Positions 1-7,705 of a stretch of DNA of 64,000 nt are shown in pieces. Each line of letters opens with the position of its first letter. Within the stretch, counting starts at the first letter, position 1. The translations under genes were made by a program, and so were the position numbers. The notes under the pieces were generated by a model, which saw nothing but the letters and a program-made list of their open reading frames with translations, searched no databases and was not told where the DNA came from. Source of the stretch: Acinetobacter sp. NIPH 2100 (lineage in GTDB: Bacteria; Pseudomonadota; Gammaproteobacteria; Pseudomonadales; Moraxellaceae); assembly GCF_000369805.1 (NCBI RefSeq), contig NZ_KB850224.1, positions 434,001-498,000 on the forward strand, in the 5' to 3' direction.

Positions 1-1
1 A

Positions 2-3000
2 AGCTCACTGAACTTTAGTTCGGCCCAGTTTAAATTACCTGCTATGCCTGAAATTGAGTTGGCACAATTACAGCAATGGCAGCAGCAAGCACACGGGATT
101 GAACTGAATACCTTGGCTGAATATTTTCAGTTAGACGGTATCTATTATCCACATATCAATGGTGCTTCTTTTCGTAATCATGCCTTCCATAAACTGTTTA
201 CAGAAGCGCTACCCCTATTGTTAAAGGCACTTGAAAGCACAGAGAATGTACAGGTTTTTGATGCTTATTTTGCCGATGCACGTGATGCGGTATTTAAGTT
301 TTTAGAAAAGCTTGAAAACCAAAAGATTTTTAAGAAATGTCCTGCTGACATTGCAGAGGGGTTTTATCAGCATGAAACAGTGTTGCAATTGCAATCTCTG
401 TTTCAATCCTTACAGCGCACTCAGCAAGCCTTTGAGCAGTTACAGGTTTATCTCAAAGCTTATTTGTGTATTGAAGTAAAGAAGCGCTTGCCCCAAGTGT
501 TGCAGCAAAAAGGTGAAACCACTTTTTCCCAACAAATCAGAACTTTGTCTGATGCTTTAAAAGGGGAGCAAGGACAGCGTTTTGCTGTGTTTGTACAGGC
601 TCGCTATCCATTGATTTTAGTCGATGAGTTTCAGGATACGAACCAAGATCAAGATGATATGTTAGCCAATATTTGGCGGCATCCGCAGCGTTATCAAAAA
701 GGTTGCATGATCATGGTCGGTGACCGTAAGCAGGCGATCTATGGCTTCCGCGGTGGAGATATGTTGACCTTCCTGAATGCCTATCAGGATGTGATGTCCA
801 AGCAGGGGCATGAATATAAACTGATTCATAATCATCGCTCCGTGAAAGAGTTGGTTGAAGTGGTTGATGTGCTGTTTCAACGACAACTGGATTTTGGTGA
901 GCAGGTCATGTATGACCCGATTCAAGCAGGTTCACGACCTCATCCGGCTTTGATTGAAAATACCCAATCCAATCCTGCGCCATTACGTTGGTTACAATTA
1001 CAAGAAGGTAATGAACAGGCGACGCAAGTGGCGTGGCAGATTCAGACTTTATTGAATCAGGCGTATTTAAAGCAATTGTATTTGGCTGCTGATGTTGCCA
1101 CGGCGATTGATGAAGAGGATATTGCGGTGCTTTCCCGCAGTCATCGCCAGCTGGATGAAGTGCAATATGTATTGGAACGCATGGGGATTCGCGTCAATCG
1201 TCCTTCCAAACGCAGTGTGTTTGATTCAGCAATTGCAAAAGATGTGGGGGCTTTACTCACTGCGTTGTTGCATCCTTATGATGAAGCGAAGCTCAAGCGT
1301 GCCTTACTCAGCCGTTTATTTGGATTTGATTTAACCCGATTGCTGGCATTGGAACAGAGTGCAGAAGGGCTGAGTCATTATATTCAACAATTTGATGACA
1401 TCCGTGAGATGTGGCTGAATCAGGGTTTTCTATCAGCATGGCAACGTTGCTTAAACCAATTTGGTATTTGGCAGCAATTGGTTGCAGCACAAAGTAAAGA
1501 CAATGAGCGTGCTGTGGTCAATTTACGCCATTTGACGGATCTGCTGAGTCAGCATAGTGAGCAGGTACAAGGTAGTCATAATTTATATCATTGGTATTTA
1601 AAACAATTAAATTCACCTGGCGATCGGGAGTGGGAGCTCGAGCACAAGCTGTCGAATGAAGCAGGTGTACAATTGATGACGATTCATCAATCCAAAGGCT
1701 TGGAGTTTAAAATTGTCTTTTTGCTTGGGGCAAATAAGGCCTTTGCTGAAGTGCAGAAAAGCTTAAATTTTTCCACCACTGAAATCCAACTACCTGAGAC
1801 AGGTCAAACCCGTACTCAACGTGTGGTTGCCGTGGCAGATAAAAACTTTTTGCAGCAAACTGAATTGGATCAACATCAGCAACGTGCCTTGGCAGAACAA
1901 AATCGTTTGTGGTATGTGGCGTTGACACGCGCAAGTCATCGTGTCTATGCCGTGTTTGAACCTGAAAAGGGGGATAAAAATAAATTTTCTGGCTTGGCAT
2001 TTTGGAAAAATCAAGGTGACCATTTCCAGCATCCTTACAGTACTGAGGTTGCTCCGATTTTAGAACGGCCTCAGGCACTACAGGCACAGCAAGTGCAGCA
2101 GCGCATTGCAGTCTCAGCACAACCTTTACCTACGCAGCGCTTTTACGCACGTGGTAAAACCAGCTTTAGTTATTTGGCGCAACATTTAAAGCATAAAGCT
2201 AATCGTGTTGATCGCATGGCCAATATCGATGTAGTTTTTGAGCAAGCAGAAGACGAGTTAAATTTCTCTGCACAAGATCAGGTTGTTGTCGCTCAACCGA
2301 TTGCCTGGATTAAGCAGTATTTCCCCAAAGGTACTTTGGCTGGGAATTTTCTGCATGAAATTTTTGAACAAATTGATTTCCAACAGCCCTCAACTTGGGG
2401 GGAGGAAATTCGCCGTCGTTTTAAAAATACCTATCAAAGTTTATGGCTCGAACTGTTGCAACAGTATCAACAGCATTTTCCTGAGCAGGAGCATAGCGAA
2501 CAGCAGCTCTATCAATGGATTGCTGAGTGGCTGAAAGAAGTACTGATGACACCACTCAATCAAGATTTCCAATTGCAGCAATTAGAGGCAGGGCAATATT
2601 TATCAGAATGTCCATTCTATTTGGCTTTGTCCGATCGTGTGTTGGCCATGCAGCGCGTACAACAACTGTTTGAAGAATACGGTATCGAAATGCCCGAGCT
2701 GCTTGAAGCAAAGTCTGCTCGTTATCTGAATGGTTCGATCGACTTGGTGTACTTCGATGGACAGCGTTACCATATTGCCGATTATAAGAGTAATTTTCTG
2801 GGGGCAGAGCAAGTGGATTATCAGCAAGTCCAGATTGCTGAAAGTATGTCTCTGTCGAGTTATTGGTTACAAGCGGCTTTATATTTGGTGGCGTTGCATC
2901 GTTATCTGACGGTGAAGTTGCAGAATTATGATATGCAGCAACATTTGGGAGGCGCATCGTATCTGTATTTACGCGGAATGAATGGGCAAGCACAGCAGGG

Positions 3001-3094
3001 TTGTTTCTATTGGAAACCTGAGGACGAATTTATCTTGCGCTTAGATGCAATTCTTGGATATTTTTCTGAGGATAATGCTGGAAAAATGGTGTAG
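2..3094 (+). CDS. recB: RecB, exodeoxyribonuclease V beta subunit (5'-truncated by window)
   Basis: Helicase-nuclease subunit of RecBCD, which processes DNA double-strand ends for recombination. The reading frame is open from the window edge, giving about 1030 visible codons of a protein normally near 1200, so the N-terminal Walker A motif lies outside. Seen: helicase motif II DEFQDTN (near base 620), GDRKQAIYGFRGGD, motif V TIHQSKGLEFK and motif VI LWYVALTRA. The C-terminal RecB nuclease core follows, with FLHEIFEQ and GSIDLV then ADYKSN (about 2730-2800), so both activities look intact. recD starts just downstream and recC is expected upstream. Identification is secure; the true start is not visible. 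Confidence 0.96.
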   Translation, partial: SSLNFSSAQFKLPAMPEIELAQLQQWQQQAHGIELNTLAEYFQLDGIYYPHINGASFRNHAFHKLFTEALPLLLKALESTENVQVFDAYFADARDAVFKFLEKLENQKIFKKCPADIAEGFYQHETVLQLQSLFQSLQRTQQAFEQLQVYLKAYLCIEVKKRLPQVLQQKGETTFSQQIRTLSDALKGEQGQRFAVFVQARYPLILVDEFQDTNQDQDDMLANIWRHPQRYQKGCMIMVGDRKQAIYGFRGGDMLTFLNAYQDVMSKQGHEYKLIHNHRSVKELVEVVDVLFQRQLDFGEQVMYDPIQAGSRPHPALIENTQSNPAPLRWLQLQEGNEQATQVAWQIQTLLNQAYLKQLYLAADVATAIDEEDIAVLSRSHRQLDEVQYVLERMGIRVNRPSKRSVFDSAIAKDVGALLTALLHPYDEAKLKRALLSRLFGFDLTRLLALEQSAEGLSHYIQQFDDIREMWLNQGFLSAWQRCLNQFGIWQQLVAAQSKDNERAVVNLRHLTDLLSQHSEQVQGSHNLYHWYLKQLNSPGDREWELEHKLSNEAGVQLMTIHQSKGLEFKIVFLLGANKAFAEVQKSLNFSTTEIQLPETGQTRTQRVVAVADKNFLQQTELDQHQQRALAEQNRLWYVALTRASHRVYAVFEPEKGDKNKFSGLAFWKNQGDHFQHPYSTEVAPILERPQALQAQQVQQRIAVSAQPLPTQRFYARGKTSFSYLAQHLKHKANRVDRMANIDVVFEQAEDELNFSAQDQVVVAQPIAWIKQYFPKGTLAGNFLHEIFEQIDFQQPSTWGEEIRRRFKNTYQSLWLELLQQYQQHFPEQEHSEQQLYQWIAEWLKEVLMTPLNQDFQLQQLEAGQYLSECPFYLALSDRVLAMQRVQQLFEEYGIEMPELLEAKSARYLNGSIDLVYFDGQRYHIADYKSNFLGAEQVDYQQVQIAESMSLSSYWLQAALYLVALHRYLTVKLQNYDMQQHLGGASYLYLRGMNGQAQQGCFYWKPEDEFILRLDAILGYFSEDNAGKMV

Positions 3095-3132
3095 ATAAAG
3101 TGTATGAATTTAAATTAAACAAAAGCTTAGCT

Positions 3133-3204
3133 TGTGGGTAACTCTGTTTATAACCTTGTGGACAAGCGTGTGGGTAACTGTGAGGATAACTCTGTGGACA
3201 AACA
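3133..3204 (+). repeat. Six tandem 12-bp units, DnaA-box-like
   Basis: Units start at 3133, 3145, 3157, 3169, 3181 and 3193. Their first nine bases are TGTGGGTAA, TGTTTATAA, TGTGGACAA, TGTGGGTAA, TGAGGATAA and TGTGGACAA. Five of the six differ by one or two bases from TGTGGATAA, the reverse complement of the DnaA box TTATCCACA. The array fills the recB-recD junction. If recD starts at GTG 3134 it encodes a V-(G/D)-(N/K)-x tetrapeptide repeat. Whether it is coding, a DnaA-binding site or a neutral minisatellite is not known. Confidence 0.8.
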
Positions 3205-4945
3205 AATCGGTCATCAGTCAGAACAAATGACTTGGTTAAATATGTGGAGTAATTACCTCGCACAAGCCCCATTTTCTCAATCTGCTCAAGCAGTTAACGC
3301 TGCGCAAGTGCTGCAACAACTGGTTGAAGCCAGTTTACAGGGCGACAGCTGTATCGAAGCGGATCATACACAGATCGAAGCACTGGCTGATTTGGCTATT
3401 TCGAGTGATAACGCAAGCACTCAAGTTGCCCCATGTGTCTATGATCAGCAGGGCTTGGCATTATACCGATATTGGCAACTCGAGCAACGCCTTGCACAGC
3501 AGATTTGTCGATTAAAGCGACAAACGATTCAGACTGTCAATCCAGAAAATTATCAAAACTTACTCAGTGATGAACATCAACAAGCTGCGCTTAAAATGGT
3601 GTTGCAACAATGGTTGAGCATTATTACGGGAGGCCCAGGTACGGGTAAGACCTATACCTTGGCACGTATCATTGCGGCTTTAAACCAGACGATTCCAGAT
3701 ATTCGCATTGCCATGGCAGCACCCACAGGCAAGGCCGCGCAACGTATGCAGGAAGCATTACAGAACTCATTTAATGATCCAAAATTATTGGAATCAGGTT
3801 TAATTACAGATGAGTTGCGTAATCAAAATACCCAGACTTTGCACCGTTTATTGGGCATGGGCAATCGGCAGATTCCACGGTTTAATCCAAAACAGCCTCT
3901 GCCTTATGACGTTATTGTGGTCGATGAGGCCTCAATGTTGGATTTAAATCTAGCAACTTTATTATTTGAAGCGATACCTGAGCACTGTCGGATTATTTTG
4001 TTAGGTGATGCCAATCAGTTGGCCTCTGTCGATGTCGGTTCGGTTTTAGCAGATTTACAACAGGTCGAGGCATTGGCAGAAAACAGAGTCCAATTACAAA
4101 CCAGCCGTCGTTTTTCTGCAGAAGCCAAGATTGGGCAGTTTGCGAGATTTATTCAAGCCGAGCAAGATTCAACTGAGTCAGAGCTTGTACTGTCGAAGCT
4201 AGCGCATGACATTGTAGAAGCAGCACCCTTGCAAGCGATCACCTTAACTAAAGAGATGCCAGATCAGATTCAACTGGAATATCTACCCGAGCAACAGGGG
4301 CTAGAGATTGAGCCTTATCAACAAAAATTGATGTATGGATTTCAAGGCTATGTTGCTGCCTTGAAAGGCTATATATATGCAGATGCATCAGAAGAGTCTA
4401 TTCAGTCAGTCATTCATGCTTTTGATGATTATCGAATCTTAACTGCCGTCCGACATGGGCAGTTGGGGATTGAACAACTGAATCGTTATGCCGAGCAGTG
4501 GCTAAACCAGCAGCTTAAACAGGTCGCCGTCGGGGATTGGTATATCGGACGTCCAGTCATGATGACGTATAATGATTATCAGCTTGGAATTTCCAACGGT
4601 GATATTGGCATCTGTTTTAAACACCGTACCCAAGCGCGGCAGTTTGAAGTATTTTTTCCAAGCTTGAATAAATGGATTGCAGCGCATCGATTACCACGTA
4701 GCATGCAAACTGCCTTTGCGTTAACCATTCATAAATCTCAGGGTTCTGAATTTACCCACACGGCGATTGTATTAGATGCACAAGCTGAGAAATTATTAAG
4801 TCAGGAGTTGATTTATACCGCGGTGACCCGTGCTAAAAAAGTTGTGAGTATTTTGGCGGATTCAAATGCATTACGGCAGGCTTTGACGATACGCACTGTT
4901 CGTCGTAGTGGTTTAGTGCAAAAGATCAATTTGAACAGATTGTGA
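3134..4945 (+). CDS. recD: RecD, exodeoxyribonuclease V alpha subunit
   Basis: 5'-3' SF1B helicase subunit of RecBCD. Seen: Walker A GGPGTGKTYT (near base 3630), DEAS box VVDEASMLDL, motif III LLGDANQLASVDVG, and the C-terminal TIHKSQGSEF and YTAVTRAKK. The start is uncertain. The frame opens with GTG at 3134 inside the 12-bp repeat array, and the first ATG is at 3227, giving about 572 residues, a normal RecD length. Neither start has a clear Shine-Dalgarno. The ATG start would leave the repeat array non-coding, which I find slightly more likely. It follows recB by about 40-130 bp and is probably cotranscribed with it. Confidence 0.95.
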   Translation: MGNSVYNLVDKRVGNCEDNSVDKQIGHQSEQMTWLNMWSNYLAQAPFSQSAQAVNAAQVLQQLVEASLQGDSCIEADHTQIEALADLAISSDNASTQVAPCVYDQQGLALYRYWQLEQRLAQQICRLKRQTIQTVNPENYQNLLSDEHQQAALKMVLQQWLSIITGGPGTGKTYTLARIIAALNQTIPDIRIAMAAPTGKAAQRMQEALQNSFNDPKLLESGLITDELRNQNTQTLHRLLGMGNRQIPRFNPKQPLPYDVIVVDEASMLDLNLATLLFEAIPEHCRIILLGDANQLASVDVGSVLADLQQVEALAENRVQLQTSRRFSAEAKIGQFARFIQAEQDSTESELVLSKLAHDIVEAAPLQAITLTKEMPDQIQLEYLPEQQGLEIEPYQQKLMYGFQGYVAALKGYIYADASEESIQSVIHAFDDYRILTAVRHGQLGIEQLNRYAEQWLNQQLKQVAVGDWYIGRPVMMTYNDYQLGISNGDIGICFKHRTQARQFEVFFPSLNKWIAAHRLPRSMQTAFALTIHKSQGSEFTHTAIVLDAQAEKLLSQELIYTAVTRAKKVVSILADSNALRQALTIRTVRRSGLVQKINLNRL

Positions 4946-4970
4946 ACTTATGCTTCAGAATTCACTACTT

Positions 4971-4988
4971 TGTAAGTAAAAGCTTACA
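4971..4988 (+). promoter_or_regulatory. GacA-binding upstream activating sequence (GacA box)
   Basis: TGTAAG-TAAAAG-CTTACA matches perfectly the TGTAAG-N6-CTTACA site through which GacA activates the rsmX/Y/Z RNA genes of pseudomonads. It lies just after the recD stop and about 65 bp upstream of the probable start of a short terminated RNA, the usual geometry. As it is an inverted repeat it could also form a hairpin in the recD mRNA, but no U-tract follows. Confidence 0.8.
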
Positions 4989-5045
4989 AGGATTCGAGAT
5001 ATTGTCGCTAGAGCAAGCGCAAGCTTTTTGAGATTATGTACACAC

Positions 5046-5193
5046 AAAGAGCCTAGCAAGGAAAGCTAGGTAAATCGCATAAATATAATAATAACGTCGG
5101 ATGACAGCGAACTTACAGTGAAGTAAGTGATAAAAGAGGAAATTTACAGCCGCTAAGCCTTGTAGTTTTGGGAGAGACTACAGGGCTTTTTTA
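5046..5193 (+). ncRNA. Candidate Rsm/Csr-type regulatory RNA (CsrA/RsmA sponge)
   Basis: No open frame is present. A GacA box lies upstream, a weak -10 (TATGTA, 5035-5040) precedes the inferred start near 5046, and an intrinsic terminator ends it, giving about 148 nt. GGA motifs, the CsrA/RsmA contact, occur in the loop of hairpin CCTAGC-AAGGAAA-GCTAGG (5052-5070), in GTC-GGAT-GAC (5096-5105), in AGAGGAAAT (GGA at 5138-5140) and in the terminator loop (5171-5173). Further pairing is CTTAC/GTAAG (5111-5126). This is the layout of RsmY/RsmZ. The exact ends and the function are inferred, and I have no homology result. Confidence 0.65.
5156..5192 (+). terminator. Intrinsic terminator of the Rsm-like RNA
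   Basis: Eleven-base-pair stem (AGCCTTGTAGT with ACTACAGGGCT, one G-U pair), ten-nucleotide loop containing GGGA, then six T residues at 5187-5192. Confidence 0.85.
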
Positions 5194-5355
5194 TTTTCAT
5201 CGTTTATCCGCTATAAAATCCTTATGATTCATTGACTCAGTATCGTACCTTTTTAATGCGTGAACATTCATCTATTGTTTATTGTATGTGTATTTCTGCT
5301 TGACCTTGGGTTCAAATAAAAGGAAGAAATATAAATCTTATTGTCTGACAATTTT

Positions 5356-5383
5356 TTGTTATTATTAAGTTAAATGTTATACA
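5356..5383 (+). promoter_or_regulatory. Sigma-70-like promoter for a possible second RNA
   Basis: TTGTTA (5356-5361), 16-bp spacer, TATACA (5378-5383). A hairpin-forming TGTACG-T6-CGTACA follows immediately, at the inferred transcript start. There is no credible coding sequence downstream before the terminator at 5595. Confidence 0.4.
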
Positions 5384-5389
5384 GACTTG

Positions 5390-5623
5390 TACGTTTTTTC
5401 GTACACAGAGATAAGAGAAATGCTATTTTTCTCCATAATTGAATCTGACAGAATAGTCGGTATAGAGAGAAGGGAAAGCAAGATAAACAACAATAAAGAA
5501 AAGGATGTGTGTGAACATTCAGAGGGTTTGAATGGTGTAGGAAAAAACAATAAAAGATAACAAAAATATAAGAACAATGAGAAGTTTCAAGCGCAAAAGC
5601 CCAAGTTAAACTTGGGCTTTTTT
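5390..5623 (+). ncRNA. Possible second small RNA ending at a strong terminator
   Basis: This is a stretch without a plausible gene, running from a sigma-70-like promoter to a strong terminator. The RNA would begin near the TGTACG/CGTACA hairpin, contain GAGAAA/TTTCTC pairing, and hold three GGA motifs (near 5471, 5500 and 5541). The terminator also serves the minus-strand esterase gene, so it alone does not prove a plus-strand transcript. The call is tentative. Confidence 0.3.
5595..5623. terminator. Bidirectional intrinsic terminator
   Basis: GCCCAAG and CTTGGGC arms flanked by A4 on the left and T6 on the right. It ends the minus-strand esterase gene and any plus-strand RNA arriving from 5390. 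Confidence 0.85.
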
Positions 5624-5647
5624 ATGCGTTTTTTAAAGCCTTCATAC

Positions 5648-6946
5648 TTAAACTAAATCGGCTTCGGTACGGTCTGTTGCAAACAACGAGCGACGTTGAT
5701 TCTTCGGTATTTTCGGGCAGTTGGTCGAGATTTGATAAAGTGTTTTGGCTAAAGCAGGTAAATGAGTACCGACTACAGACTTCCCAGTGGTCAGGAGCGA
5801 TACACTGATATCACGCTCTGGATCGGCCCAACATAGAATATTTGAGAAGCCAATATGTCCGAATGCTTGTCCTGTCATTGGGCCAAATAATCCGACGGGA
5901 TTACTGCCCAGCATTGGGCCCAGTGCATAGCGCATCGGCGCCAATAGCGTTCGATCTAAGCTAAGACCTGAAGTTGGCAGGGTAGAACGGAAGACGGTCT
6001 TGGCACTCATGATCTGTTTGCCTTGGTATTCGCCGCCGCTGAGTAACATTTCAAAAAAACGGCCTACTTGTTCAGCACTGGTGTAAATGTTTCCAGCAGG
6101 ACAAATGGTATCCATGAAACGGGTATCGTTGGTGACATCGACTGCAAGTTGTAAACCACCCCCGAGCACATGATTGAGATAATGGTCTGTACCTAAACTT
6201 GGATGAATTCCTGTGGCATAGTTTAAAGCCACATCAGCACGATACTCAGGTTTTAAACCATAGTTGAAATAGTCTAAGCCCATTGGCTTTTCAATATGCT
6301 CAGCTAAAAACTCGCGAACGCTTTGACCTGTCACACGTTGAACGATTTCACCCAGAATATAACCCGCAGTGACGGCATGGTAAGCAAGGTGTGTTCCTGA
6401 CGGAGAAACAGGTTTTGCTGCACAAAGTAGTTTTAAAATATCTTCTTGATTAAACAAAAGCTCTGGTGTGACTTCGGTATCGATACGAGGAATGCCTCCA
6501 CGATGGGAAAGCAAATGAAAAATCGTGGCACGACGTTTACCATTCACACCATATTCAGGAATGTAGTAGCTGATTGGATCAAGTAAATTCAGGTCTCCAC
6601 GTTCATCCAACATGTGGATTAACATAGCGGTAACCATTTTAGAGGCTGAAAACAGACAGACGGGCGTGTCTGGCGTCCCAATCTTGGCATCAGTCGCCAG
6701 GCCTTCTGCGGAATTACCTTGAGCATAGCCAATACTGCGGTTTAAAAGAATTTTCCCCTGACGACGTAAACATAAAGTAATGAGTGGATAATTCCCTGTT
6801 TTATACAGTCCTTCCACACTGTGCCAAATCTTTTGGACCTGTGTTTCACTCATGCCACCCAATTCCGCCGAGACTTCATCTTTGCTGCGAATCACTTGAT
6901 TTAAGTCATGTGGCACATAACAGGTATTAGTTGATAAAATTTTCAC
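5648..6946 (-). CDS. Serine beta-lactamase-family hydrolase (EstB-like esterase)
   Basis: A 432-residue serine hydrolase of the class C beta-lactamase/penicillin-binding fold, a family rich in esterases. Seen: catalytic SxxK as SASK in CLFSASKMV (about residues 100-103), the second-motif tyrosine in LAYHAVTAGY, and a C-terminal HIGFSN replacing the KTG strand. I chose GTG at 6946 because GAGGGA lies just upstream; the frame is open for a further 43 codons without family-like sequence. No signal peptide is evident, which favours a cytoplasmic esterase over a periplasmic beta-lactamase. The physiological substrate cannot be told from sequence. Confidence 0.8.
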   Translation of the reverse strand: MKILSTNTCYVPHDLNQVIRSKDEVSAELGGMSETQVQKIWHSVEGLYKTGNYPLITLCLRRQGKILLNRSIGYAQGNSAEGLATDAKIGTPDTPVCLFSASKMVTAMLIHMLDERGDLNLLDPISYYIPEYGVNGKRRATIFHLLSHRGGIPRIDTEVTPELLFNQEDILKLLCAAKPVSPSGTHLAYHAVTAGYILGEIVQRVTGQSVREFLAEHIEKPMGLDYFNYGLKPEYRADVALNYATGIHPSLGTDHYLNHVLGGGLQLAVDVTNDTRFMDTICPAGNIYTSAEQVGRFFEMLLSGGEYQGKQIMSAKTVFRSTLPTSGLSLDRTLLAPMRYALGPMLGSNPVGLFGPMTGQAFGHIGFSNILCWADPERDISVSLLTTGKSVVGTHLPALAKTLYQISTNCPKIPKNQRRSLFATDRTEADLV

Positions 6947-7186
6947 GATTCCCTCGCAATATTTTCGTTTTCTTTCTTCTCTGTCATATATTGAAAACAG
7001 AATCAGGCTAGTGTGCCTATTTTGTACAACGCTGTCAGCTGCCGAATTGCCAGCGAAGTTAAAACATTTTTGCAATATAGCGATAGATCACTTAAAATAG
7101 GCGACTTGCTGTAGTGATGCACGGCAGTCGGTTGGTTCCAACTGATCATTATCATTTTATTTTTGTAAGCATCTCGGAGAAATCGA

Positions 7187-7456
7187 ATGGCTTTAACTAA
7201 CACTGATCGCGCAGAGATCATCGCTAAATTTGCTCGTGCTGAAAACGACACTGGTTCACCTGAAGTACAAGTTGCTTTATTAAGTGCTCAAATCAATGAT
7301 TTGCAAGGTCACTTTAAAGAACACAAACACGACCATCACAGCCGTCGTGGTTTGATTCGTATGGTAAACCAACGTCGTAAATTACTTGACTATTTAAATG
7401 GTAAAGATCACGGTCGTTATGTTGCTTTGATCGGTGCATTAGGTTTACGTCGTTAA
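7187..7456 (+). CDS. rpsO: 30S ribosomal protein S15
   Basis: Small-subunit primary-binding protein (89 residues, the standard length) that binds the 16S rRNA three-way junction. Seen: the conserved [15 protein letters not shown] segment and the [16 protein letters not shown] helix with basic residues. A Shine-Dalgarno CGGAGA sits before ATG 7187. pnp follows 250 bp downstream, the conserved rpsO-pnp arrangement. S15 commonly represses its own translation through its leader, but I did not resolve that structure here. Confidence 0.98.
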   Translation: MALTNTDRAEIIAKFARAENDTGSPEVQVALLSAQINDLQGHFKEHKHDHHSRRGLIRMVNQRRKLLDYLNGKDHGRYVALIGALGLRR

Positions 7457-7518
7457 TTCGATTTTACTTTGTTTTCGCTATTTCGCATGTTGTTATGCTT
7501 TATTGCTGAAAAGAGAGT

Positions 7519-7575
7519 TTCACCTAATTTACCTTAGGTGATTTTTAGAAGGGGCGCTTGTTCGCTCCTTCTTTG
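7519..7575 (+). promoter_or_regulatory. Paired hairpins between rpsO and pnp
   Basis: CACCTAA-TTTACC-TTAGGTG, then GAAGGGGCG-CTTGTT-CGCTCCTTC (nine pairs, one G-U). In E. coli the equivalent leader is an RNase III site that drives PNPase autoregulation. Here that role is an inference from position. The weak T-run after the second stem allows partial termination instead. Confidence 0.5.
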
Positions 7576-7629
7576 CGTTTAACTTTTTTAAATATTTGGT
7601 CTAGTGTGATGGCTTCTAAGCTTTGTCAT

Positions 7630-7638
7630 TTATCCACA
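7630..7638 (+). other. Perfect DnaA box in the pnp leader
   Basis: TTATCCACA, an exact consensus match, 68 bp upstream of the pnp start. A single 9-mer could occur by chance. Confidence 0.35.
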
Positions 7639-7705
7639 CAGCAGTTGTGGTCTGAATGCCAAACCTTAGGGGTCTCACTAGAAAAAAAGTAGGAAAATAC
7701 AATAC

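Noticed and set aside
3133..3204. CRISPR-like array
   Set aside because: Units are 12 bp and contiguous with no spacers; this is a tandem repeat, not a CRISPR.
3030..3272. 80-codon minus-strand frame opposite the recD start (YPQ/YPH repeats)
   Set aside because: It arises only from the 12-bp repeat read on the other strand.
5377..5577. 66-codon minus-strand frame in the recD-esterase gap
   Set aside because: Low-complexity Phe/Leu/Ser run from AG-rich DNA, no ribosome site; more likely non-coding.
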